Assembly (NCBI GenBank): GCA_946540435.1
Contig: CAMNII010000003.1
Span: 1 to 64,000, forward strand
Origin: an uncultured Prevotella sp.
GTDB lineage: Bacteria > Bacteroidota > Bacteroidia > Bacteroidales > Bacteroidaceae
Length of the DNA: 64,000 nucleotides
Direction: 5' to 3'
Below are positions 44,296-51,525 of this stretch, in pieces (within the stretch, counting starts at the first letter, position 1; each line of letters opens with the position of its first letter). The notes under the pieces were generated by a model. That model saw only the letters and a program-made list of their open reading frames with translations. It was not told where the DNA came from and did not search any database. The position numbers were made by a program, and so were the translations under genes.

Positions 44296-45786
44296 CTTGA
44301 TAATTTTCTTTCCGTTGCGGATGAAGATGCCATGTTCCGGTTCCTTGTTGAGGCGGCGACCCTGCAGGTCGTAGATGCCCTGTAAGGCGGTTGTGGCAGC
44401 ATGGTCAGTTGTGACGTCATCGATTGCCGTAGCGTCGTAGGCCAGCATGTTGGCATCTTCCAAAGGCCCGGTATTGCTGACGCCAAAGAGTGCCTGCCAG
44501 TTGAAGAGCCGCAGGAAGTGTGTCTGGTCGAGGTCGGCGCTTGTCCAGTCATAGAAGTTGCGCTCATCGCCGCTGATAAGCGTCTCGACGGCCATGTCGT
44601 TGTCACCTTTGCTTACGACGGTGATGTCTATGGGGTCGACATTATACGAGACGACCAGTTCGCCGGTGCGTGAGAGTTGCGGGTGTACGGTGAGTCGTGT
44701 GGCGTTCTTCAGTTCCTCCTGGATATCATAGACCGTTTTGCGTTGTTTAAAAGGTCCAAAGGGATCGTCGGCAGTGGCAATCCATAGTGTACGGTTGTTG
44801 TCGGCGATATAGCAGAGGTAGTATTTGTCGTTGTATCTGAATACGGAATAGCTTGACATCCGCACTACCGAGCTGATGATTCCCGACCGTTGCATCTCTT
44901 CCTTGGTGGGAGGCTGCTGTTGCCATTGCCAGTTGCCGTCCTCTGTGCAGATGTAGTATTCCCACGGGCTGCAGAGGTTCAGGGATTGTGTACGTGCCAC
45001 GACGGGGTAGTATCCTTTGAGATTGGTGCCGGTCTCGATGCGTCCGTACAGGTATACATGTCCTTCGTCTTCAAGCATGGAATAGCCGTAGTCGGTGGTG
45101 TAGGGCGCCACGTTGCGGTGGAGGGTTTTCAGTTGCATGTATTCCGCGTCGCCGGGGTCTCCGTCGAGGGTATATTCTGCTACTGCGTTCTCCGTGCGTC
45201 CTGATGAGGTATATCCTCCGACGAGCACCTGCAGGCGTGGTTTTCCGGCATATTTGATGAGTGTGGCATCGTCGGGCTCGAAGTATACGTCGTTGTCGAT
45301 GACACCCTGTGCCTCTTCTTCTTCGCTGAGCTTGGAGTCAGGGTGACGGAGCCATTCACGCCCTTTGTAGTAGGCATCAGGGTCGGCCAGCGAGATGGAG
45401 GCATAGGCATTGAGGGTGATGAAGTCGTCCTCAGTCTCTTCGCCCACCTGTATCATGGCGGCGTTGTGAGGCCGATTGTTCAGTGCTGCCTTGCGTTGTC
45501 TGTTTTCTGACACCAGTCCGAAATGACTGCTGCCAAACGACCAGAAGGTACGTCCGTCGGGTAGTGTGGTGCTGTGTGTGCCGTCGCCTCCGTTCCATCC
45601 GTGGTATCTGACGGCCAGGAAGTTCCAGTATGTCAGGTCGGCATATACGCCTACGCGGTTTGCGGCAGCCAACTTGATGAAGTCCAACTCCACGCCATTG
45701 AGTGCGGGGTCGTTCAGGTTTGGTTGCTGTGCCTGTGCCGTGGCGGTGAGCAGGCTCAGAAGTGTTATGATCGTATGTCTCATCAT
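44293..45786 (-). CDS. Secreted five-bladed-propeller-like protein (DUF5005/DUF4185-like), paralogue A
   Basis: A 497-residue secreted protein (signal IITLLSLLTATAQA). It is a close paralogue of the upstream gene; both share the order YWNFLAVRYHGWNGGDGTHS / TTLPDGRTFWSFGSS / GLV, HNAAMIQ, YKGREWLRHPD, SPWEYYI, GPFKQRKTVYDI, VHPQLSRTGELVVSYN and a final FNWQALFGVSNTGP. Repeated WSFG- and SPWEYY-type strands and the internal periodicity suggest a GH43/GH32-like beta-propeller. The family is best described as DUF5005/DUF4185-like; no activity is established from sequence. The last 35 residues (YDLQGRRL then GIFIRNGKKIIK) form a short T9SS-like tail that paralogue B lacks. Confidence 0.65.
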   Translation of the reverse strand: MMRHTIITLLSLLTATAQAQQPNLNDPALNGVELDFIKLAAANRVGVYADLTYWNFLAVRYHGWNGGDGTHSTTLPDGRTFWSFGSSHFGLVSENRQRKAALNNRPHNAAMIQVGEETEDDFITLNAYASISLADPDAYYKGREWLRHPDSKLSEEEEAQGVIDNDVYFEPDDATLIKYAGKPRLQVLVGGYTSSGRTENAVAEYTLDGDPGDAEYMQLKTLHRNVAPYTTDYGYSMLEDEGHVYLYGRIETGTNLKGYYPVVARTQSLNLCSPWEYYICTEDGNWQWQQQPPTKEEMQRSGIISSVVRMSSYSVFRYNDKYYLCYIADNNRTLWIATADDPFGPFKQRKTVYDIQEELKNATRLTVHPQLSRTGELVVSYNVDPIDITVVSKGDNDMAVETLISGDERNFYDWTSADLDQTHFLRLFNWQALFGVSNTGPLEDANMLAYDATAIDDVTTDHAATTALQGIYDLQGRRLNKEPEHGIFIRNGKKIIK

Positions 45787-45804
45787 TCTTATGGTGTTTA
45801 TGCG

Positions 45805-47181
45805 TTATTCCATTTTCATATATTCCTCGATGCCGGCATCGGTGATGGGTCCAGTGTTTCTGATGCCGAAGAGCAGCTGCCAGTTGAATATCCTCAGGAA
45901 GTGTGGCTGATAGAGGTCGCTGCTGCCCCATGCGTTGAAGTTACGCCAGAAGCCGTCGCCGCCATGTTCCACCACCTTCCCGTCGTTGCCCTTGGTATAG
46001 GTGATTTTCTCTGCCGGGTTCATGTTGTATGACAGCACGAGTTCCCCGGTGCGTGACAGTTGCGGGTGCACGAAGACGTTGTATGTGGCGGAGTGTTCCT
46101 TGGGTATCCGGTAGAGCGTCTTCCTGTTTTTGAATGGTCCCCACGGGTGTTCGGCCTGCATGATGTAAACGGGTCCGTTGGTCATATCCTGCGTGCACAT
46201 ATAGTATTTGTTGCCATAGCCGAAGACACTGGGCTCTGTCACCCAGTCGCCGTTGGAGATGCCTGAGCGCTGCATCTCTTCCGTGGTGGGTATTTCGCTC
46301 TGCCACTGGAAGTTACCGTCGCTGTCGGCGATATAGTATTCCCATGGTGAGGTGAGGTCGTGTGTCTCTGAGCGTGCCACGATGGCAATAGCCCCCAAGC
46401 CGTAGCTGGTGCCGATGGTACCGTAGAGGTAGGTGTGTCCGTCAGCATCCTCGTAGATGCCCGACCCGTAGCCGCTGCTGTATTCCACCACGTTCGGGAG
46501 GAGCCGCAGCAGCTTCATGTATCCGGGGTCGCCGGGCTTTCCTTCGAGGGAGTATTCGGTGAGTGCTGTCTCGTCGCGTTGCATATTTCCGAAGATGCTG
46601 CCCCAGAGCACTTGCAGGATGGGTTTGCCGTCGCGTTTGATGACGGTGGCGTCGCCGGGCCAATAGAAGCGGTCGCTGTCGGTGGAGCCGTTGTTGATGT
46701 CGCTCTGCGAGAGTTCCTTGGCGTTTGGATGGCGCAGCCATGTCTTGCCTTTGTAGTAGTGTTCGCGGTCGGTGGGGTTGGTGGAGCATAGCTCATTGAG
46801 CACGATGAAGTCGCGGAAGGAGTGCTCGCCGGTCTGTATCATCGCTGCGTTGCGCGGCAGGTTGGTGGGACGTCCGTTGTTACGCATCTCCGTTCCGAGG
46901 CCGAAGAAGCTGTCGCCAAACGACCAGAAGCTGTTGCCGTCGGGCAGGGTTGTTGAATAGACGCCGTCGCCTCCCAGCCATCCTTTCTGATGGGTGGTGA
47001 ACAGTCGCCAGTAGGTGAGGTCATAGTAAACCGATGCCTTACTGTAGGTGGCAGTACGTCCGAAATATTCCAGGTCGAGTCCTTCCAGTCGCGGGTCGCT
47101 CAGGTCGGCCTGGGCCAAGGTGGTGAGGGCGGTGCCAGTGAGAAAGATGGACACCAATAGGAAACGGGTTCTCATGATCAT
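45805..47181 (-). CDS. Secreted five-bladed-propeller-like protein (DUF5005/DUF4185-like), paralogue B
   Basis: A 458-residue secreted protein (signal LLVSIFLTGTALTTLA) paralogous to its downstream neighbour. Shared blocks include YWRLFTTHQKGWLGGDGVYS, TTLPDGNSFWSFGDSFFG, YKGKTWLRHPNAK, SPWEYYIADSDGNFQW, GPFKNRKTLYRI and VHPQLSRTGELVLSYN. It stops shortly after FNWQLLFGIRNTGPITD, so it has no sorting-type tail. ATG 47181 or 47175 is possible; 47181 overlaps the SGNH gene stop by four bases, indicating coupling. Probably a glycan-binding or glycan-cleaving propeller; the exact role is unknown. Confidence 0.65.
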   Translation of the reverse strand: MIMRTRFLLVSIFLTGTALTTLAQADLSDPRLEGLDLEYFGRTATYSKASVYYDLTYWRLFTTHQKGWLGGDGVYSTTLPDGNSFWSFGDSFFGLGTEMRNNGRPTNLPRNAAMIQTGEHSFRDFIVLNELCSTNPTDREHYYKGKTWLRHPNAKELSQSDINNGSTDSDRFYWPGDATVIKRDGKPILQVLWGSIFGNMQRDETALTEYSLEGKPGDPGYMKLLRLLPNVVEYSSGYGSGIYEDADGHTYLYGTIGTSYGLGAIAIVARSETHDLTSPWEYYIADSDGNFQWQSEIPTTEEMQRSGISNGDWVTEPSVFGYGNKYYMCTQDMTNGPVYIMQAEHPWGPFKNRKTLYRIPKEHSATYNVFVHPQLSRTGELVLSYNMNPAEKITYTKGNDGKVVEHGGDGFWRNFNAWGSSDLYQPHFLRIFNWQLLFGIRNTGPITDAGIEEYMKME

Positions 47182-48593
47182 ATTGTTTCTTTTTGTTTTG
47201 TCTTGACGGGGTTGAGGGTTATGGTGTGGCGTTGAGGCCGGTTCAGTCTATAAATGGCATCGACGATGTCTTCCATATAATCGTTGCAGGCCTGGACGAC
47301 GGCCGGGTTCTCCATCTTAGCGTAGATGTCGCGGCGCGAGGCCACCCACCAGTTTGTCTGCCGCTCCTGCTCGTAGTAGGCATGGGCCTCGGGCGTGGTG
47401 ACGTCGCGATAGCCGTTCTTCAGGAAGAAGTCATATTCCACCCATGCCCAGTCACGCAGCCGGCGTTCCATGTCCCATCGGTCTTCGTTCAGCGTCATCA
47501 GCCGGCGTGCCTGCTGCATCTGTGGGGTCTGCATATAGTCGGCCATGTTGATGCCCTCGCCGAGCTGTTCGGCTGTGAAGGTGTCGATGAGGATGTCGTC
47601 GATGCAGAGCTCGTAGCTGCCTTTTTTCATACTCGTCACGCAGAGCATCTCGGCGTTCATCTCGCGCTGGAAGTCGGGGACGAGGTCGGTGATGCGACTC
47701 TGCGGGCGCTTGAACTCCATGCCGCCACGGGCAATGGTGTCGAGCGGATAGGGCAGCGAACGGGCGAGGTAGTCGAACGCCACCCCTCCATCTTTGCTGA
47801 CCTCGAGGGCGTCGACGGTGCAGTTCTCTGCCCGTTCAATGGCTTTCCTGCGGGCGTCGATGCGGATGTCGGCCACGGGCCGGCTGCTCATGCCTTGTGC
47901 CTTCAGCACGAGGTAGGCCATATACATGTGGCCGTCGTTGTCGGGATGGATGCGGTCGGGACCGCAGAGGGTGAACGTGGAGTCTTGCTGCTGGCGCTCG
48001 TCGTTGTAGCGCGTCATCAGGTCGTTGAAGTTGAAGAACTCCCATCCGTTGCGTCGTGCCACCTGCTCCTGGTCGCCGACCATACGCGTGATGTTCGCAG
48101 CCTTTCGGGGGAAGATGTTGTTGTTGAAACGAGTCTTCTCGTCGTAGGGTGACGTACCTATCATGACGATGCGCGTGTCGTCGAGGGCCTTCAGCTGCTG
48201 TTCCATCTTATGAAGGTTCTCACGTGCCAGGGCGATGCGCTGTTCCGACCATACGTCAGCGGTGTCGGCATAGAGTTCGAACATGCCGGCATCATTCATC
48301 CCGTAGGTCAGGAAGATGACCGAGGGCTTCCGGTCGATGACATCAGGCTGCAGGCGCAGCAGTATCTCTGTCGACGTGTCGCCGCCGATGCCGCAGTTCA
48401 TCATCCACAGCCGCTGTTCGGGAAAGCGCGTCATGTAGTAGAGCCACAGATAAGAGTGGTAGTGTCCGCCGTCGGTGATGCTGTTGCCGACGAACGCTAC
48501 GCGGTCACCCGTCTTGAAGGGCTTAAGCGTCTGGGCCTGCATGGCAACAACCATGCCCAGCACTAAGGTCAAAAGTGTTGTTATTCGTTTCAT
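47178..48593 (-). CDS. Secreted SGNH/GDSL hydrolase, paralogue A
   Basis: A 471-residue secreted esterase (signal LTLVLGMVVAMQA). SGNH blocks are block I FVGNSITDGG with nucleophile Ser38, block II GIGGDTS, block III YGMND and block V DRIHPDNDGH with the catalytic Asp-His. These are typical of carbohydrate O-acetyl esterases. Beyond about residue 240 a second part, absent from minimal SGNH proteins, contains DYLARSLPYPLDTIA and WDMERRLRDWAWVEYDFF, shared in full with the paralogue at 54389-55765. Likely removes acyl groups from a glycan. Confidence 0.85.
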   Translation of the reverse strand: MKRITTLLTLVLGMVVAMQAQTLKPFKTGDRVAFVGNSITDGGHYHSYLWLYYMTRFPEQRLWMMNCGIGGDTSTEILLRLQPDVIDRKPSVIFLTYGMNDAGMFELYADTADVWSEQRIALARENLHKMEQQLKALDDTRIVMIGTSPYDEKTRFNNNIFPRKAANITRMVGDQEQVARRNGWEFFNFNDLMTRYNDERQQQDSTFTLCGPDRIHPDNDGHMYMAYLVLKAQGMSSRPVADIRIDARRKAIERAENCTVDALEVSKDGGVAFDYLARSLPYPLDTIARGGMEFKRPQSRITDLVPDFQREMNAEMLCVTSMKKGSYELCIDDILIDTFTAEQLGEGINMADYMQTPQMQQARRLMTLNEDRWDMERRLRDWAWVEYDFFLKNGYRDVTTPEAHAYYEQERQTNWWVASRRDIYAKMENPAVVQACNDYMEDIVDAIYRLNRPQRHTITLNPVKTKQKETI

Positions 48594-48708
48594 ATCTCAT
48601 TCCGCATTCTATTATACTGACGACTCACGATGGCACATCAGTGATAGCGTTTTGTTTCTTTAACGCTCCTTCCTCAAACCTCAAACAACCTTTTTTCAGG
48701 TAACTTTC

Positions 48709-48805
48709 CCAAACGACCAAACGACTAAACAACCAAACGCCCAAACAACCAAACAACTAAACGACCAAACGACCAAACAACCAAACGACCAAACAACCAA
48801 CCAAC
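48709..48805. repeat. Octamer array CYAAACRA
   Basis: About twelve eight-base units (ccaaacga, ctaaacga, ccaaacaa) lie between the sulfatase stop and the SGNH gene. The unit is the reverse complement of the array behind leuS at 11500-11640. There is no gene in 48594-48810. Confidence 0.8.
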
Positions 48806-48810
48806 AGTCC

Positions 48811-50397
48811 TCAGTATTCATCAATCTTCAGTTCCCGTCGATAGTCAGAGAGTCGTTTTTCAAGGCGGCGTTGCACCTTTTTATATTTGGCGTGGCCGTA
48901 GAGGTTGTTGAGCTCGTTGGGGTCGGCTTTGAGGTCGTACAGCTCGTTGTAGGTCTCGGCACGGTTTTTCTCGTTGTAGTAGTGGATGAGCTTGTATCGT
49001 TTGTCGCGCACACCGTCATGCCGCCACACCTGATGCTCTGCAGGATGGTCGTAGTAGTGGTAGTAGAGGTCTTTGCGCCAATCCTTGGGTGTCGTTCCTG
49101 TCAGGAGTGGCACGATGGACCTTCCTGACATATAGTCGGGCTTCTCCACACCAGCGATGTCGAGGATGGTGGGTGCGAAGTCGATGTTCTGCACCAGTTC
49201 TTTATTTCTCTGTCCTCTCTTTCCCCCTTTGTCTGTGGGGTAGTAGATGATGAGGGGGGTGCGGAAGGATTCTTCGTACATGAACCGTTTGTCGAACCAT
49301 CCATGCTCACCCATATAAAAGCCTTGATCGGAGGCATAGACGATGACGGTGTTGTCCATCATCCCTTTCTCTTCGAGGTAGTCGATGAGGCGTCCCACTT
49401 CATCGTCGACAGACCTGATGCAGCGCAGGTAGTCTCGCATGTATGCCTGGTACTTCCACTTTTTCAGTTCGTCGCTATTCCTCTCCTTGCTGATGAAGTC
49501 TTGATAGCGTCGGTCGTAGTGACGGCACCACTGCTCCCTCTCCTCGGGAGTCATGCGGTTGAGAATCCATTGTATCTCCTGTGCATGGGGCTCTTGGCCG
49601 AAGGGTATGGAGTCGATGAGCTGTTGAAGTTTCAGGTCGTAGATGAGTTTCATGTGACGGTCTATCTGCATCTCCTGCTCGTGTGCCGGAGGGGTGCGGG
49701 TCGCGTAGTCGTCGTTGAAAGTCTCAGGGTAGGGGAACTCGACATCGTTGAACAGGTCGAGGTATTGCTGTTCCGGCTGCCAGTTCCGGTGAGGGGCCTT
49801 GTGATGGACGAAGAGGCAGAAGGGTGCTTCTTTCTTGCGATGCTCCAGGAAGTCGATGGCATAGTCGGTGATGAGGCGGGTGGCATAGCCTTCCTTCTGT
49901 ACGTATTGGCCTGCGGACTCTTTGCTCTTGAAGCCCGGATGATAGTATTCACCTTGTCCATTGAGTACCTGATAGTAGTCGAAGCCTTTCGGTGTGCAGT
50001 TGAGGTGCCATTTCCCGATCATGGCGGTCTGATAGCCGTTGTCATGCAGGATTTCCGAGATGAACGTCTTTGTTGAGTCTATCTCCCCGAAGAGGTATCG
50101 CTGTCCGTTTTGGTGGCTGTATAATCCTGTCATCAGACATGCCCTTGATGGCGAGGACAGTGAGTTCTCGACGAAGGCTCTCTCGAACAGCGTTCCCTGT
50201 GCCGCCAGACGGTCTAAGTTGGGTGTCGGTGCATACTGGGCGAGGATGCCTCCATAGGCACTGATGGTCTGATAGGAGTGGTCATCGGTCATGATATAGA
50301 CGATGTTCAGCCGACGGCTTCCTTCGTCGGGACCTTCTGTGTTTGCTGCCATCAGGGGAACGGGGAGCAGCATCAATGGCGATAATCGGGTGTTCAT
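48811..50397 (-). CDS. Secreted sulfatase, S1 family
   Basis: A 528-residue sulfatase that removes sulfate esters, presumably from a sulfated sugar. The N-terminus is short and hydrophobic (LMLLPVPLMAANT). NIVYIMTDDH (31-40) holds the metal-binding Asp pair. The S-x-P-S-R signature is at 81-85 (SSPSRACLMTG), so the formylglycine precursor is Ser81, a serine-type sulfatase that needs an anSME maturase (not in the window). AMIGKWHL and YASDQGFYMGEHGWFDKR are further active-site segments. YDLKADPNELNNLYG near the end is typical of S1_11-like glucosamine sulfatases, but the subfamily should be checked. Confidence 0.93.
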   Translation of the reverse strand: MNTRLSPLMLLPVPLMAANTEGPDEGSRRLNIVYIMTDDHSYQTISAYGGILAQYAPTPNLDRLAAQGTLFERAFVENSLSSPSRACLMTGLYSHQNGQRYLFGEIDSTKTFISEILHDNGYQTAMIGKWHLNCTPKGFDYYQVLNGQGEYYHPGFKSKESAGQYVQKEGYATRLITDYAIDFLEHRKKEAPFCLFVHHKAPHRNWQPEQQYLDLFNDVEFPYPETFNDDYATRTPPAHEQEMQIDRHMKLIYDLKLQQLIDSIPFGQEPHAQEIQWILNRMTPEEREQWCRHYDRRYQDFISKERNSDELKKWKYQAYMRDYLRCIRSVDDEVGRLIDYLEEKGMMDNTVIVYASDQGFYMGEHGWFDKRFMYEESFRTPLIIYYPTDKGGKRGQRNKELVQNIDFAPTILDIAGVEKPDYMSGRSIVPLLTGTTPKDWRKDLYYHYYDHPAEHQVWRHDGVRDKRYKLIHYYNEKNRAETYNELYDLKADPNELNNLYGHAKYKKVQRRLEKRLSDYRRELKIDEY

Positions 50398-50403
50398 CGG
50401 AAG

Positions 50404-50459
50404 AGTAATGAGTAATTAGTAATGAGTAATGAGTAATTATGATTACCCCTACCGGCAGG
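50404..50459. repeat. AT-rich intergenic repeat, copy 3
   Basis: agtaatgagtaattagtaatgag units with the tail attatgattaccccta and ccggcagg; same family and orientation as 43972-44031. Confidence 0.7.
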
Positions 50460-50470
50460 AACTCCTCTAC

Positions 50471-50690
50471 TTGGGATTTCTGCCTCTCGGATTTCTGTCC
50501 CTCGGGTTTATGTCCCTTGGATTTCTGCCCCTCGGATTTCTGCCCCTCGGGATTTCTTTCCCTCGGATTTCTTTCCCTCGGATTTCTGCCCCTCGGATTT
50601 CTGTCCCTTGGATTTCTGTCCCTCGGATTTCTGCCCCTCGGGATTTCTGCCCCTTGGGTTTCTGTCCCTCGGGTTTATGTCCCTTGGGAC
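50471..50690. repeat. 15-base tandem repeat GGATTTCTGYCCCTC
   Basis: About 14 units of ggatttctgcccctc / ggtttatgtcccttg type, with occasional single-base insertions. The period of 15 keeps frames open on both strands, so long pentapeptide-repeat frames appear, but the insertions shift them mid-array. It sits between the esterase stop and the sulfatase start with no other feature. A related single unit (ggtttctgtcccccggg) is found at about 57616. Confidence 0.85.
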
Positions 50691-50721
50691 TCGAGGGGCT
50701 TTGGAGGGGGCTTTATAATTG

Positions 50722-51525
50722 CTAATTACTTCCGAAATACTTCTGGAAGAAGAGCAGGTGGTAGTCGATGGAGTTGGCCCAGTATTCTGAGGTGTGTCCG
50801 CCAGGGCGCGTGGTGAAGTCGTGATGGATGCCACGGCCGAGGAGGCGCTTGTGGAGGTCTTTGTTCACCTCGAGGAAGAAGTCGTCCTCACCGCAGTCGA
50901 AGGTAATCCAGAGGTCGCCGTTCTCGATGCGGTCGAGCTGTCCGACGACGGTATGGCTGTTCCAGGAGTCCATGTGTGCGGCCATCTCACCGAGCACGTC
51001 GGGGATGTTCCAGTTTAGTGGGAAGGGCCGGAAGTCCACACCTCCGCTCATCGAACCTGCTGCCCCATAGAGGTCTTTGTGGCGCATAGAGAGGAAGAGG
51101 GCGCCGTGGCCACCCATGGATAGTCCCGTGATGGCGCGTCCCTCGCGTCGTGCGATGGTGGGGTAGTTGCTGTCGATGAAGGCGATGAGGTCACGGGTCA
51201 TGAAGGTTTCGTATTGGAAGTCCTTCATGATGGGCGAGTCGAAATACCATGAGTTGAGGGCTGCCGGTGTGACAAAGATCATCCGCTTCTCGTCGGCAAT
51301 CTCCGGCAGGTTGGGCTTGATGTCGATCCACGACCGCTCGTTGCCAAAGGCACCGTGCAGGAGGTATACCACGGGCAACGGTCCCGTGAGGTCGTCGGGA
51401 GTGATGACGGTGACGGGGATGTCGCGGTTCATGACATCGCTGTGCAGCGTGTGGGTGATGACGCGGCCGGCATGTGCCGTGAGCACGGCGAGCAGGAAGA
51501 AGATGAGAGTTGTGATTTTTTTCAT
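50722..51525 (-). CDS. Secreted esterase D-like alpha/beta hydrolase
   Basis: A 267-residue secreted hydrolase (signal TLIFFLLAVLTAHA). It has the alpha/beta fold of the esterase/antigen 85 family: PVVYLLHGAFGNERSW (oxyanion region) and the nucleophile elbow GLSMGG with Ser136. The acid is probably Asp in FDCGEDDFF and the base His in RPGGHTSEYW. Secreted members in Bacteroidetes usually deacylate sugars (acetyl or feruloyl groups). The gene overlaps the GH2 gene by four bases. Confidence 0.85.
   Translation of the reverse strand: MKKITTLIFFLLAVLTAHAGRVITHTLHSDVMNRDIPVTVITPDDLTGPLPVVYLLHGAFGNERSWIDIKPNLPEIADEKRMIFVTPAALNSWYFDSPIMKDFQYETFMTRDLIAFIDSNYPTIARREGRAITGLSMGGHGALFLSMRHKDLYGAAGSMSGGVDFRPFPLNWNIPDVLGEMAAHMDSWNSHTVVGQLDRIENGDLWITFDCGEDDFFLEVNKDLHKRLLGRGIHHDFTTRPGGHTSEYWANSIDYHLLFFQKYFGSN

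Noticed and set aside
50429..50816. Repetitive Leu-Gly-Phe and Pro-Arg-Ile frames as real proteins
   Set aside because: They are translations of the 15-base tandem array; insertions shift the frame and both strands look equally open.
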